64,000 bases of DNA from Micromonospora cathayae (GCF_028993575.1 NZ_CP118615.1:4555001-4619000), one strand, 5' to 3'; counted from the stretch's first letter, positions 45,501 to 52,834 are shown. A program made the numbers and translations. Notes: a model not told the origin generated them from the letters alone.

Positions 45501-47471
45501 TCGACCGTCGACGCGGCCGGCCCGGACGACGGTACCGGCACCGGGGGGAGCACACCGGCGGGCTCGGGGCAACCCGGGGAGTCGGAGCGACCTCGGGAGG
45601 CAGCGGGGCTTCCGGAGTCGGCGAGACTTCCGGAGCCGGGCTGGCAGGACGGCGGGCCGCCGGCGCCCGACGCCGATCGACCGCTGCCCGACCTGCTGCG
45701 CCCCGACCGGGCCACCGTGGTCGATCCGGACGAACACCTGTCCGGGCCGCGACTGCGGCAACGGGCGGACGCGGTGACCGCCGCCCTGCGGTCGGCCGGT
45801 GTCGGCCCCGGCGACCTGATCGGCGTCCACCTGCCGCGCAGCGCCGACGCGGTCGCCGCGATGCTCGGCGTGCTGCACGCCGGGGCCGGCTACGTGCCGC
45901 TCGTCCCCGACCAGCCCACCGCCCGCCTCGCCGACATCGTCGAGCAGGCGGCGCTACGGGTGGTGCTGTCCCGGTCGGCGCTGCCCGTGCTGCCCGGCGT
46001 CGCGGTGACCGTCCACGTCGACCGGCTGCCCGTCGACCGGGCCGCCCCGGAACCGGCGGCGGTCGGGCTGGACGATCCGGCGTACGTGCTGTTCACCTCC
46101 GGCTCGACCGGGCGGCCCAAGGGCTGCGTGATCCCGCACGGGGCGATCAGCAACACGGTCGCCTGGTACACCCGTGACCTGGGCATCACCGCCGACGACC
46201 GGCTGAGCTGGTTCTGTAGCCCGGGCTTCGACGCGTCCTGCCTCGAGGTGTGGCCGGCGCTGCGGGCCGGCGCGACCCTGCACGTGGTGCCGGACGACGT
46301 CCGGCTGGACCCGGTCCGCCTGCGGGCCTGGCTGGTCGACACCGGCATCACCGTGGCGTTCCTCCCCACCCCGGTGGGGGAGCTGCTGCTGGACCTGGAC
46401 TGGTCGACCGGCCCCCGGTCGGTGCTGCGGCACCTGGTCGTCGGCGGCGACCGGCTCCGCCGGACCGCCCCGCCGGACGCGCCGTTCACCCTGACCAACG
46501 TGTACGGGCCCACCGAGGCGACCGTGGTCTCCACCTGGGTCCACCTGGACGTCGACACCGGCGACGACGTGCTGCCGCCGATCGGCCGTCCGGTTCCCGG
46601 TACCGTCGTCCGGGTCCTCGACGACGACGGGCGACCGACCCCGGTGGGCGTGCCGGGGGAGGCGTACCTGGGTGGGCGGCAGCTCGGCCGGGGCTACCTG
46701 GGCCGGCCGGAGGAGACCGACCACCGGTTCCTGCGCCACCCCGAGTACGGGCCGCTGTTCCGCACCGGCGACGTGCTGTGCTGGCGGCCGGACGGGCAGT
46801 TGGAGTTCCTGCACCGCACCGACGCGCAGGTGCAGATCCGGGGCTTCCGGGTCGAGCCCGGCGAGGCCGAGCACCACCTGCGCCGCCTGGACGGGGTGCG
46901 GGACGCGGCGGTACGCGGCTGGGCCGGCCCGGACGGCGACCACCACCTCGCCGGGTACGTGGTGCCGGACCGTCCCGGGCTGGAGCCGGCGGAGCTGGCC
47001 CGCCAGCTCGCCGCCCGGCTCCCGGACTACCTGGTGCCGACGACCTGGACGTTCCTGCCCGAGCTGCCCACCCGGGACAGTGGCAAGATCGATCGGGCCG
47101 CGTTGCCCGAGCCCGACCCGGTCACCGGCCCGGCCGACGGGGGCAGCCCACCCCGCGACGACCTGGAACGGCAGCTGGTCGACATCTGGCGCGCCGAGCT
47201 GGCGGTACCCCCGTTCGGGGTCGAGACCACCTTCTTCGCCCTGGGCGGCACCTCGTTGACCGCGATGCGCCTGCTCAACCGGGTGCGGGCGGAGACCGGG
47301 CGGACCGTACCGGTGCTCGACTTCCTCCGCGACCCCACGATCCGGGCGATGGCCGACCGGCTGCGTGCGCCCGCGCCACCGTCCGCCGCCGACGGTCCGG
47401 GGGGAGCACCGCGCGGGACCGGCGACCCCACCGGCGTCGAGGCGTCGCCGCGGGTCCGGGGGACGCTGTGA
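33597..47471 (+). CDS. Hybrid synthase AL-KR-ACP-KS-AT-ACP-AMT-MOX-C-A-PCP
   Basis: 4624 residues. ATG 33597 is preferred over GTG 33591 because AGGAGG sits correctly only for the ATG. Domains, numbered from GTG 33591: AMP-ligase about 170-700 (LSSGSTSRSK near 324, LPLDHVAGIVMMH); KR 930-1130 (VTGGLGGVA near 945, YTAGN near 1090); ACP (AGLDSIRL near 1323); KS 1386-1810 (Cys near 1558 in TACSTS, ETHGTGT, NIGHLD); AT about 1900-2245 with intact GQSAGE near 2000; ACP (LGADSLL near 2312); Pro/Ala/Val linker 2370-2630; class III aminotransferase 2640-3085 (PLP Lys near 2922 in TYGKVIGGGYP); luciferase-like FMN monooxygenase 3172-3515; C domain 3540-3960 (HHLVVDT, Gly replaced by Thr); A domain 4050-4500 (FTSGSTGRPKG near 4170; code about D-A-L-F-V-G-V-V-V-K, hydrophobic residue guessed); PCP (GGTSL near 4552). 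KS-AT-ACP-AMT-MOX is the arrangement that makes alpha-hydroxy-beta-amino acyl units in microginin-type pathways. Confidence 0.94.
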   Translation: MDALTRALTARAEIVEAAVGDRTDRAGRRWRVVYVVPAPTVTPTRARRVAEAVALTLRDPSGAPVTVAVVSGVPRTVAGVPDEAALAALPVAGTVGAPVRPAPVPATDRRHLADLMPLPPRWAATDRPAGTPAAAAPEPAGSPALTQGPPDQVDPDDPTTLPEALLRAAERWPTRGLRVVEADGTQLLTYPELLAAARRTLTGLRAAGLTAGQPVILHVPSLLDHCVALWACLLGGIHAVAVAQAPGYDDRNATLDKLEHAWRGLDRPPVLSGGGTVAALGRYADRHGLDGMRVLDVAGYGDQPPATEWHRPAPGDVAMLQLSSGSTSRSKVIPMTHRGIVGYARGARQAGRMRPGDEVLNWLPLDHVAGIVMMHVGPVVLGCGTTHVATPLVLADPLRWLDLLERHRIQHSWAPNFGYKLVSEALRADPGRSWDLRHVRSLINAGEQCTVPVIRRFLADVRDFGVGPDTLLLGWGMAETCTVLTYQPADDSAVQHVTLTADGTRVTVRDGPGPGVTSFLSMGPPVPGARLRITAPDGSTVLPEWHIGRLQVTSDRVTPGYLRNDDANRAAFPDGDWFDTGDLAFLADGRLTITGRGKEVIIVNGVHYFCHDIEDVVGDVDGVAASFVAAVGAPDAEGIEQIVVLFVAEHDPDAALLTRVRRRLADRLQITAARLVPVARERFEKTTSGKIQRSSMRTRLLAGDHADAERLVDLLEAGPDTVPDCLFRPRWTPRTMDIDPAPGPVVVVVDRHGLATALRDVLPDALVVEAGAAAATGDGADLRAALAAPGRTPALVVLALGYLPTPDPDDSRAVDSAVETCGTRTLELLRTLADSGWTGTLLTVSAGLYRVRGDEPGCYPAALTASLAETFGVEHPGVRVWHLDLPGRDVPADAAVLANATGWRHREPVVVWRDAPHVRTLHRVEADDPTGADPVVPPGSRWLVTGGLGGVARTVLGRLAAELDLRLLLVGRTPPGPAAGPQPGVAGGPGAGQLRYATVDITDGTALTAAVTAAEQQWQAPLDGVLHLAGDYRQALLTGTDPRRWRAEAAAKVDGSVQVARLLRQRPGSRLVAFSSLLTLVPVVGAGGYTAGNAFLEALCAHLSVERPVTWVSWGMWRGIGMSAERGGVEQATRRHLRTLSAAEGTALTRLALRLPPGHLLAGVDPHAARVRHQVRPVRSLEAVVAADPVDVFGTPVPPAVSPPERPEALAPALPPAPDRDAVPAPDALPAPDAVPSRDRSRSPGAPSATDLVQPPDVPSAPGMVRKPGVPSVADVADSPPVPVGAATRDPLVVARTVREVLRRVLPAGTEEGTAFHDAGLDSIRLLRLHTLLQQALDVQFPQTALFTRGTPAALAAYLVDRLAGATGQATGTGRTRTTGDGRIAIVGMGLRFPGAGSADRYWRNILAGRVEVRRFGRDELLAAGWPAALVDDPTFVPVSGALDDIETFDAEAFGIAPREAALTDPQQRIFLEVCQEALEQAGYAGTRRRVGVFAGSGMHLYSLRSYLLEQLAGTDPVDHLAALQVTIGNQPDFLATRVAYRLGLTGPALSVQTACSTSLVAVHLAVRSLLAGESDLALAGAAAVHVPRIAGYRHAEGSILSRTGVCRAFDADADGTVGGNGVAAVVLKRLDDALADGDTVHAVILGSAVNNDGGAKTGYTAPTADGHAGVIRDALTMAGVPAASIGYLETHGTGTRVGDPIELAALRAVFGGRDTPLPLGAVKANIGHLDTAAGMAGLIKAVLAVRHGRIPPLANLRRPNPELELADGPFRLPTADGPWPVPGPRRAGVSALGVGGTNAHVVIEEPPAAPELSPSDLPTVVPLTAQTPDALAALAGRVADRLATDPPRNDDLLVTLGAGRQHRRHRLVAWATGPDAAATVLRGRPDQPDQPDRAVGSVAGAVPDTGPGPVVFACAGQGGQLRAAAAGLLAHEPARAVLETCAAQYRQDWGSDLLAALRGATHEWTTATVQPALFALQVAQARLLESVGVRPDVVIGQSAGEYAALCLTGALSLADGLHLAAVRGDLMQRGTPPGAALAVLADEPELAPLLHRAPDVEVTVSNGPRRHVVAGSPSAVRRFARQLDDAGVRHRPMPTDRAFHSALLDPILDDLARHAATLTWQPLRMPLVTGVGGVRLAPGELLGAEHVRRQTRQRAEFGTGVAGLVADGCTTFVELGPEALLSMLGRQWPQTRWIPVRRGRDDGGAEVVAALGELFCRGVEVDWAALAPTGRRVPLPTYPFQRTRHWVAVSRPTPVAPTDAPVAGGPAMSPAATPPTTALVLRRVRELTAEQLGTDVDRVPEETPFFDLGADSLLMINLLRDLESTFGIRIPMRELFEELDSPSRLTAAIVERAAPERLAALGGPPAGVEAGGPTGTGTPAATGTPAPSAAAPDPGGYVPHAVGGVVPAVNGLTGPVPPVPPFPPTASAAPVPPVASVPPVGSVPPAAVAPPAPPVAAVPSVAVSPVAAAAAAGATVAGTPTVTPGATPVGPVPSAAGGLPAGNAATADLLRGQLALLGQFTDLMARQLSAFTAGPPPAGPGSPAAALPPAGTPPTVATAGTPSPAGPPPAGAPSPAASPPAGMPPTVASPPTVASPSAGSPSAGSPAVAPPAGSVPAEPAQLGPRPTRVGAGLGGGQLDPRQQAHFADLVHRYTARTRTSKELAQRHRQRLADTRAVVGFRRATKELLYPLAARRARGAYLEDVDGNTYVDITMGFGSLLFGHEPEFLTRAIAAHLADGLRLGPRGPETGEAADLLCALTGMDRAAFATTGTEANSAAFRLARAYTGRPLIVTFTGAYHGHIDPVLGRGVRDGDGWRTVPVSAGVPDSAVADVLVLPYDDPRSLDAIERAADRIAAVVVEPVRSRYPDQQPAEFLHGLRAACDRHGMVLLFDEMLTGFRPHPQGAQGVFGVRADLATYGKVIGGGYPIGAVAGRAEIMDWVDGGFWSYGDDSVPPQDTTFFGGTYIQHPLSMVAARAVLTELRDRGPALQDGLNRRTGRLAATINGFCADEGFPLRVHHFGSLFRFASDVNLDLLFHHLVLAGVHVWEWRNFFLSDAHTDADVDRIVDAVRQGLHDLRAGGFLPPGPQPARSPQPVAGTAVVPVAVPMAPPSVPAPGPAALPGPVPVPAPGTGQATGQANGQWTGQATGPAAEGGPVLDTAGSRASGPVDLSLYFFGDYPQERVQDRYDAVLDAATFADTHGLYAVWLPERHFDSFGGIFPNPSVLAAAVAARTSRVRIHAGCAVLPLHDPIRVAEEWSVVDNLSKGRVGIGCASGWHARDFVLAPQTYGRHREAMYEGVAQLRQLWRGESVTRTAGNGEPVQVRVFPPPVQPMPPLFTAVVGNPDSFRRAASSGLGVITNLMSQDVSQLADNIARYRAVRAEHGMDPDGGRIVLLLHTYLGADGDQARAEAFGPFCDYLRSSLALFGQVTNSLGVTIDLDTTTPEDVDYLLRRAYDRYTADRALIGSPEEARAMVDRFTALGVDEIGCFVDFGLSPDRMLAGLSGIDRLHTLLRTTDSAGDGAAVGSPLTGTGREIWFADRMLPGRPTWTESQVVRLDGPLEVAALRAALTLVVQRHPALRSTVQEVDGEPRQIVGPAGPVDLPVYDATGQDVALLAERAAEEETRQPFDLATGPLFAPRLIRVHEHLHLLVLRLHHLVVDTLSAQVVAREVSAGYRAAVTGRPADLPPPPPWPAPADEPAPERLAPQLAYWQDRLGPRPPRLELPTDRPRPAVPSGVGGIARLVLDASLTRAVRDVGRRHRATPFMVLLAGFAAALAGHGQQRDVLLGTPVAHRPAGAQNTVGLFVTTLPLRLTVDPDADFGTVLRAARTALLDAHDHRDVPVSRVAQALGVAPEPGRHPLFDVVIEYDNQPAFAFDLPGVQATLLDVAVRRAPFDLTLFVTDLGETMRFQLNYATDLFDAETAAALLDEVAAALAAGSRRPDEPLLPLLRRAGQAAVNGWFDRSSTVDAAGPDDGTGTGGSTPAGSGQPGESERPREAAGLPESARLPEPGWQDGGPPAPDADRPLPDLLRPDRATVVDPDEHLSGPRLRQRADAVTAALRSAGVGPGDLIGVHLPRSADAVAAMLGVLHAGAGYVPLVPDQPTARLADIVEQAALRVVLSRSALPVLPGVAVTVHVDRLPVDRAAPEPAAVGLDDPAYVLFTSGSTGRPKGCVIPHGAISNTVAWYTRDLGITADDRLSWFCSPGFDASCLEVWPALRAGATLHVVPDDVRLDPVRLRAWLVDTGITVAFLPTPVGELLLDLDWSTGPRSVLRHLVVGGDRLRRTAPPDAPFTLTNVYGPTEATVVSTWVHLDVDTGDDVLPPIGRPVPGTVVRVLDDDGRPTPVGVPGEAYLGGRQLGRGYLGRPEETDHRFLRHPEYGPLFRTGDVLCWRPDGQLEFLHRTDAQVQIRGFRVEPGEAEHHLRRLDGVRDAAVRGWAGPDGDHHLAGYVVPDRPGLEPAELARQLAARLPDYLVPTTWTFLPELPTRDSGKIDRAALPEPDPVTGPADGGSPPRDDLERQLVDIWRAELAVPPFGVETTFFALGGTSLTAMRLLNRVRAETGRTVPVLDFLRDPTIRAMADRLRAPAPPSAADGPGGAPRGTGDPTGVEASPRVRGTL

Positions 47472-49096
47472 CGGCCGCCGGGGAGGTCGACGAGCTGCTG
47501 CGGGTGCTGCGCGACCGGGACGTCCGGCTCACCGCCGACGGCACCCGGTTGAGCTACGACGCGCCGGCCGACGCGCTCGACGCGGACCTGCTCGCCGCGC
47601 TGCGCCGACTCAAGCCGCACCTGCTGGACCGGCTCCGCGCCCCGGCGGACCCCGACGGTCAGATGCTGGCCACCGCTGCCGACGGTCAGGTGCTGGCGAC
47701 CGCGCCGGCCAGCCACTGCCAGGCCCGGCAGTACCAGATCACCGAGGAGAGCGGCACGCCGGTGCTGACCGTCGCGCTGCGGTTCACCCTGCGCGGCCGG
47801 CTGGACCGGGCGGCGCTGCACCGGGCGCTGTCCGATCTGGCCGTCCGGCATCCCGCGCTGCGCACCCGTTACGCCGAGCGCGACGGGGAGGTGCTCCAGC
47901 AGGTGCTGACGCCCCGCCCGGTGCCGGTGCCGGTGCGCCCGGTCGCTACGGAGCACCTGGACCGGGCCGTCGAGGAGTGGGCCTCGGTCCCGTTCGCCCT
48001 GCGTCGGGAACCGGCGTTCCGGGCCGTACTGTTCCAGCCGGTGGACGCCCCCGACGGCGGGGAGGCGGAGATCCTCGACGACGGGGAGGGGGCGGCCCTT
48101 GACGGCGGGGAACCGGACCGGCACGAGCTGGTGCTGGCCCTGCACCACGGCATCATCGACGGGCTGGCCGCCCAGGTGCTGGTCCGTGACCTCGGCGAGC
48201 TGTACCGGGCGGCGGTCACCGGTCACCCCGCCGACCTGCCGCCGCTGCCCGCCGACTACCTCGACTTCAGCCGCGAGGAGCAGGCGTACCTGGACCACGG
48301 GGACACCCGCCGGATGCTGCGCGAGTGGGCCGAGGGCCTGCCGGCGGGCACCGTACCGCTGCTGCTGCCGACGGACCGGCCGCGTCGGCCCGGCGTCACC
48401 GACACCGGTGGCGTGGCGCAGGTCGTCCTCCCGGCCGGGCTGGTGGCGGAGGTCGCCGGGTACGGTGTCCGCCGCAACGCCACCCCCTACGTGGTGCTCG
48501 CGGCGGCCTTCGCCTGGTTCCTGCACGACCTGACCGGTGCGCCGGTCGTCACGCTGACGATTCCGGTGGCCAACCGCGCCGACTCCCGGTTCGACGACGT
48601 GCTGGGGGTGTTCGCCCAGGCGGCCTGGCTGATCATCCCGGTGGCCGGGGCCGGCTCGTTCGACGACCTGGTCCGGCGGACCGCCGAGGCGACCTGGCAG
48701 GTGCTGGCCCGGCAGGCGGTGCCGGGGCTGGTGCAGAACGCCGCGCTGGGCGGGGCGTTCGCCGGCAACCCGCCCCGGATCCACTTCAGCATGCTGGACC
48801 TGCCCGACCCGGTGCTGCGGCTGCCCGGCGTCGAGCCGGCACCGGGCCGGGACGTGCTGCTCGCCGGGGCCCGCGCCAACCAGACCTGGCAGTTGCGGCC
48901 CCGCCCGGACGGGACGATGTCCCTGCTGGTCGAGTACGCGGCGACGCTGTTCGACGCCGGGACGGTCGCCGGCTGGCTCGACCGCTACCAGCGGCTGCTG
49001 CCCCGACTGCTGGCCACGCCGGAGCGTCCGCTGCCCCGCACCGGCGGCCCGGTGCCGACTCCGGCCGGTCAGGCGACCCCGGCGCCGGCCGGCTAG
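47468..49096 (+). CDS. Stand-alone NRPS condensation protein with TubC-like docking domain
   Basis: 542 residues from GTG 47468, overlapping the synthase stop by four bases. Residues about 1-55 (EVDELLRVLRDRDVRLTADGTRLSY) resemble the TubC N-terminal docking domain that recruits an upstream synthase. A complete condensation domain follows (about 80-520) with intact HHGIIDG near residue 225. There is no adenylation or carrier domain. It therefore probably takes the chain from the preceding PCP and either joins it to an acceptor made elsewhere (a free amine or the other synthase's product) or acylates a side group. Confidence 0.9.
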   Translation: MTAAGEVDELLRVLRDRDVRLTADGTRLSYDAPADALDADLLAALRRLKPHLLDRLRAPADPDGQMLATAADGQVLATAPASHCQARQYQITEESGTPVLTVALRFTLRGRLDRAALHRALSDLAVRHPALRTRYAERDGEVLQQVLTPRPVPVPVRPVATEHLDRAVEEWASVPFALRREPAFRAVLFQPVDAPDGGEAEILDDGEGAALDGGEPDRHELVLALHHGIIDGLAAQVLVRDLGELYRAAVTGHPADLPPLPADYLDFSREEQAYLDHGDTRRMLREWAEGLPAGTVPLLLPTDRPRRPGVTDTGGVAQVVLPAGLVAEVAGYGVRRNATPYVVLAAAFAWFLHDLTGAPVVTLTIPVANRADSRFDDVLGVFAQAAWLIIPVAGAGSFDDLVRRTAEATWQVLARQAVPGLVQNAALGGAFAGNPPRIHFSMLDLPDPVLRLPGVEPAPGRDVLLAGARANQTWQLRPRPDGTMSLLVEYAATLFDAGTVAGWLDRYQRLLPRLLATPERPLPRTGGPVPTPAGQATPAPAG

Positions 49097-50421
49097 GCGA
49101 TCTCGACGAAGTCGAGTTCCGCCCAGCGGCTGAGGTGGTTCAGCCGGATGGTGTTGTGACCGGCGTCCAACGTGACGTCGACGCGTACCTGCCGCCAGGT
49201 CTCCCACCCGGTGTCCGGGTAGCTGACCACCTGCGCGGCACCCCCGTTGACGGTGAGCGTGTGCTGGGCGTCGCCGTAGCCGGCGGAGTAGGCGACGTGC
49301 GCGGTGTACCCGCCGGCGCGGGGCGCGAAGACGGTGACCTCCACCCAGCTGTCCGGGTGGTCCAGGTACGCCACGGCCTGCCCCTGGGAGGCGGTGCCGG
49401 TGGCGCGGACGGCGCAGTTGTTGAGCCGGCCCCGTTCCGCCTCGTACCGCACCCGGCTGCCCCGCACCACCGGGAAGCCGCCGGACCAGCCCAGGTCGGC
49501 CACGTACATGCCCCGGGCGGTGCGGTTGTCGATCCAGCCGTGGAAGACGATCCGGTCGCCGCCGGCCTCCCGTACCACGTCGGCCCCGCCGGGGCCGAGC
49601 ACCGCGTTGTCCAGGCTGGCCGTGGTCAGCAGCGAGCGGTACGCCTTGGTGTACGGCCCGGTCAGCGAGGGGGAGGTGGCGTAGCTGGTCTGGTAGGCGT
49701 CGCCCCCGTAGCCGCCGAGGGAGTAGAACAGCACGTACTGGGTGCCGACCCTGGTCAGTACCGGTGCCTCGATGACGCCGCTTTCCTCCGGCCGGCCGCT
49801 GCGCAGCAGCTCCACCCGACCGCCCTGGAGGGTGGTCCCGTCGGCGGCGACCTGCTGGAGCCAGAGGCTGGTCGGCTGGCCGATCGCGTTGCCGTCGTCC
49901 TTGTAGAGCAGGTACCGCAGGCCGGTGCCGTCGACGAAGCTGGACGCGTCGATGTCGCCGCCCTCGCCGCCGTCGCAGATCAGCGGCCCGGTGCCGACCG
50001 GGGTGAACGGGCCCAGCGGCGACATGGCGGTGGCCGCGCCGATGCACTGCCGGCCCACGCTGCGGCTGAGCGCGGTGTAGTAGAGCACGTACCTGCCGTC
50101 GGCGCGGCGGAACACCTCGGGTGCCCAGGTGCGTCCGCCGCTGGCCCAGGCGCCGAGGGTGGGCAGGGCGTCGGGCCGTCGGGTCCAGGGGCCGGTCAGC
50201 GAGGTCGCCGTGGCGACCGGCACGTTGCCGTGGCCGTTGTTGGTCGAGTAGGCGTGGTAGGTGTCGCCGACCTTCAGGATGTCCGGGTCGGGGAAGTCGC
50301 TGGCGATGACGAGCGCCGGAGCCGTGGTCGCGGCGGCGGCCGGCGGCGGGCTGAGGACGACGGGGCCGGCCGCGAGCACGGCGACCAGGCTGGCGAGAAG
50401 TCGACGCATGAGGAAACCCAA
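49093..50421 (-). CDS. Secreted GH43-like glycosidase with C-terminal carbohydrate-binding module
   Basis: 442 residues, with an N-terminal signal peptide (about 1-34, ending PAAAATT). TTG 50421 is favoured over ATG 50409 because only it has a Shine-Dalgarno (GAGG, four bases upstream). A five-bladed GH43/62/117 fold is suggested by FPDPDILKVGDTYHAYST with the catalytic-base Asp, a mid-chain DIDASSFVDG and EESGVIEAPVL with the likely acid Glu. Residues about 315-442 look like a CBM6/35 beta-sandwich (YEAERGRLNN, AYLDHPDSWVEVTV, WRQVRVDVTLDAGHNTI). Probably an arabinan- or xylan-active enzyme. It ends overlapping the convergent condensation gene by four bases. Confidence 0.88.
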   Translation of the reverse strand: MGFLMRRLLASLVAVLAAGPVVLSPPPAAAATTAPALVIASDFPDPDILKVGDTYHAYSTNNGHGNVPVATATSLTGPWTRRPDALPTLGAWASGGRTWAPEVFRRADGRYVLYYTALSRSVGRQCIGAATAMSPLGPFTPVGTGPLICDGGEGGDIDASSFVDGTGLRYLLYKDDGNAIGQPTSLWLQQVAADGTTLQGGRVELLRSGRPEESGVIEAPVLTRVGTQYVLFYSLGGYGGDAYQTSYATSPSLTGPYTKAYRSLLTTASLDNAVLGPGGADVVREAGGDRIVFHGWIDNRTARGMYVADLGWSGGFPVVRGSRVRYEAERGRLNNCAVRATGTASQGQAVAYLDHPDSWVEVTVFAPRAGGYTAHVAYSAGYGDAQHTLTVNGGAAQVVSYPDTGWETWRQVRVDVTLDAGHNTIRLNHLSRWAELDFVEIA

Positions 50422-50616
50422 CCATCCTCATCGATGCAATGGAAGGGTTGACGGATCCGTGTCGACGTCGGTCGCTCTCGGCTCCGATGGTGACGGTCAC
50501 CGTCGGTTACCGGACAGTGTCGATGCCTTGCCGGCGGGGCGGGAGATGGTCCAGATTCTCAACAGGGCCCCGGACGTCCACAGCGGGTGTGCCGGCCCGA
50601 CGTATGGGGACGGTGC

Positions 50617-52800
50617 ATGCCTGGCAGATGGCGGCGGCGGGTACGCGTCGGCGGTGACGGTAGGCCGACCGGTACGGGTGGCCTCGCGCTCTTCGTCTGC
50701 CTGGCGATGGTGGCGGTGAGCACGCTGAGGTTCGTGTCGCTGCCGCCGCTCACGGCCAGCGTGTCCGACGTCCTGAGCCGGTCGTCGATCAGCGGGCGTA
50801 CCGAGCTACGGGTGGGGGTGCTCGCCGACGCGCCGCTGCTCAGCGCCGGCCCGGCGGTGGCACCGGTCGGCTTCGACGCCGACCTCGCCCGTTACCTGGC
50901 CGGATCCCTCGGCAAGGTGGCGACGTTCGTTCCGCTGGCCGCCGAGGACCGGATCGCATCCCTGGAGTCCGGGCAGGTCGACGTGGTCTTCGCCGCTCTG
51001 GCCATGACCTCGGAACGGAAGCGGATCGTCGCGTTCTCCGGCCCCTACCTGGAGGGCGGAACGGCCCTGCTCGCCCCGCCCTCGTTCCGGGAGGGCGAGG
51101 CGAGCAACGTGCTGTGCACGGTGGCCGGTACGGTGACCGAGCGGGAACTTCTGCGGCGGGGCGTGAGGTTCGACGTCCGACCCGACCTTCGTGACTGTGT
51201 CGAGCAGGTGCGCGCCGGTCGCCTCGCCGCGGTCCTCGGCGACGAGATCGGGCTGCTCGGCTTCACCCAGGAGCCCGGGAACCAGTTGGTGATCCGTCCG
51301 GCCCCGCCCGGCCTGCCCAGGTACTGGTACGGCATCGGCGTGCCGCTCTACGATCCGCACCTGAAACGGCTCGTGGATTCGTTCCTGCTGGTCAGCTACG
51401 ACCGCCCGGCCGATGGCGCCTGGCGACAGGCGATGGACAGGTCGCTGGGCAAAGCGGGGTTCACCGGCGAGCAGCCGAAGCCGGAAGGAACCCGGCTGCG
51501 CAACGCCACCGACGGGCTGATCCGCGCCCTCGGCGTCCCCGGTGGAGAACCCGCCGCCGGGGGCCCGGTCACCGTGCCGTCGGCGGTGTCGCCCGGCAGC
51601 CCGCCCACCACCGGCCGACGCCGCCGTCGCACCCTGGCACATCGACGGAGCCGCCGCACGCCGACACCTCGGCGTCGGAGCGCCGTACGCGTGGCACCCG
51701 ACCGCCACGGCAGCGTCCGGGGCGTCGACCCGCCCCGGGCGACCGTGCTCCCGGACCCGGCCCCCGCTCCGCTGCCGGGCGGCGCGGTGAATCCCGGACC
51801 GTGGTCCCTGCTGCTCGGTGTACCGGTGGCGGTGTCCGCGCTCTACCTGTGGATCCAGTCCGGCGGTGACCGTCAGTTGACGCTGATGCTGGCGCAGAGC
51901 GTCAACCCGATCACCTTCCTGGCCACGGTCAGCCTGTCCGTGGTGTGGATCTTCCCGGCGGTGCCGGCGTTGGTGTTCACCGTCGGCGCGGTGGTGCTCG
52001 GCGGTGCCGTCGGACCCGTCGACCGGCGCCGGCTGTGTGCCCGCTACATTGCGGCCCGCTGGACGGCCCGGACCCCGGCCTGGGCGATCTGGGCCAGTGT
52101 CGTCGTCGCCGCGGTCAGCACCCCGATCGTCTTCCTGCCGGCGTGGGGCCTGTCCCTCTTCGCCATCCATCCGACGGGCCGGTCCACCCGGCGCGTCCAC
52201 CGGGTGCTGGCCCGGCTGGCCCTGGCGGGCACGGCGGTGGTGATCGCCCGAGCGGCGGTGGACGGGGGAGAGCCGGCGCTCGCCGTTGTCGCCGGCTGGC
52301 CGGCGCTGATGGTGTTCACCGGTGTGGACACCCCACTGCGCCGTACCATGCTGCCGGCGTTTGTCCGCACCACGGCAGTGCTGGCCGCCGCGCTCGGGCT
52401 CGGGGTGCTCTACAACGTGGTCACCACGCCGATCCTGCCGTCCACGGCCTTCGAGGTGGCCCCCGCGGCGGCACCGACCGGCGCACCGGCGACCGGCGGG
52501 CCGACGGCGACCGACCCGGACGCGGCCGCCTCGACCAGCGGCACGGTGCGGCTACTGCGCGGGTACGTGGTCGCCACCGACGACGACACCACCACCCTGC
52601 TCTCCGACACCGGTGGCGTCGAGATCGTGCCGAACGACGACATCCGGTCCCGGGTCTCGTGTCCCAGCTTCACCGACCTGCCCGAGGACTCGGCGAAGCT
52701 GCGCGACCTGCCGTTGCGTGAGTCGATGCTGCGTGCCCTGGCCCGCGACCAGCGGGCCGCGACCTTCCAACACCCGCATTGTCTGGACCGGGCGAAGTGA
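50617..52800 (+). CDS. Solute-binding-domain / multi-TM fusion protein
   Basis: 727 residues from ATG 50617 (in frame with a GTG at 50587 that lacks support). After an N-terminal membrane anchor (about 22-45) comes a type 3 extracellular solute-binding domain, about 60-310 (LRVGVLADAPLL, VGFDADLARYLAGSLG, SGQVDVVFAALAMTSERK), of the glutamate-binding class but without a lipobox. A basic Arg/Pro linker (about 335-395) leads to a C-terminal membrane domain with about six segments (400-610) and a final soluble tail with two Cys. Codon bias is uninterrupted through the linker, so a genuine fusion is more likely than two genes, but a second start near GTG 51787 is possible. Function unknown; a sensor or tethered receptor is inferred. 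Confidence 0.75.
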   Translation: MPGRWRRRVRVGGDGRPTGTGGLALFVCLAMVAVSTLRFVSLPPLTASVSDVLSRSSISGRTELRVGVLADAPLLSAGPAVAPVGFDADLARYLAGSLGKVATFVPLAAEDRIASLESGQVDVVFAALAMTSERKRIVAFSGPYLEGGTALLAPPSFREGEASNVLCTVAGTVTERELLRRGVRFDVRPDLRDCVEQVRAGRLAAVLGDEIGLLGFTQEPGNQLVIRPAPPGLPRYWYGIGVPLYDPHLKRLVDSFLLVSYDRPADGAWRQAMDRSLGKAGFTGEQPKPEGTRLRNATDGLIRALGVPGGEPAAGGPVTVPSAVSPGSPPTTGRRRRRTLAHRRSRRTPTPRRRSAVRVAPDRHGSVRGVDPPRATVLPDPAPAPLPGGAVNPGPWSLLLGVPVAVSALYLWIQSGGDRQLTLMLAQSVNPITFLATVSLSVVWIFPAVPALVFTVGAVVLGGAVGPVDRRRLCARYIAARWTARTPAWAIWASVVVAAVSTPIVFLPAWGLSLFAIHPTGRSTRRVHRVLARLALAGTAVVIARAAVDGGEPALAVVAGWPALMVFTGVDTPLRRTMLPAFVRTTAVLAAALGLGVLYNVVTTPILPSTAFEVAPAAAPTGAPATGGPTATDPDAAASTSGTVRLLRGYVVATDDDTTTLLSDTGGVEIVPNDDIRSRVSCPSFTDLPEDSAKLRDLPLRESMLRALARDQRAATFQHPHCLDRAK

Positions 52801-52834
52801 CCGATCCGGTCGGCCGACGTACGCGACGGTCCGT

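Noticed and set aside
41331..45878. 1515-codon minus-strand open frame over the plus-strand synthase
   Set aside because: Covers aminotransferase, monooxygenase and C domains read in the wrong direction; low-complexity product.
18330..49096. Thioesterase, phosphopantetheinyl transferase or pathway regulator in the cluster
   Set aside because: No GxSxG thioesterase domain, Sfp-type gene or SARP/LAL regulator could be found between or beside the synthases.
50617..52800. Two genes separated by a frameshift in the Arg-rich linker
   Set aside because: The frame and third-position GC bias are continuous and no stop occurs; kept as one fusion with the caveat noted.
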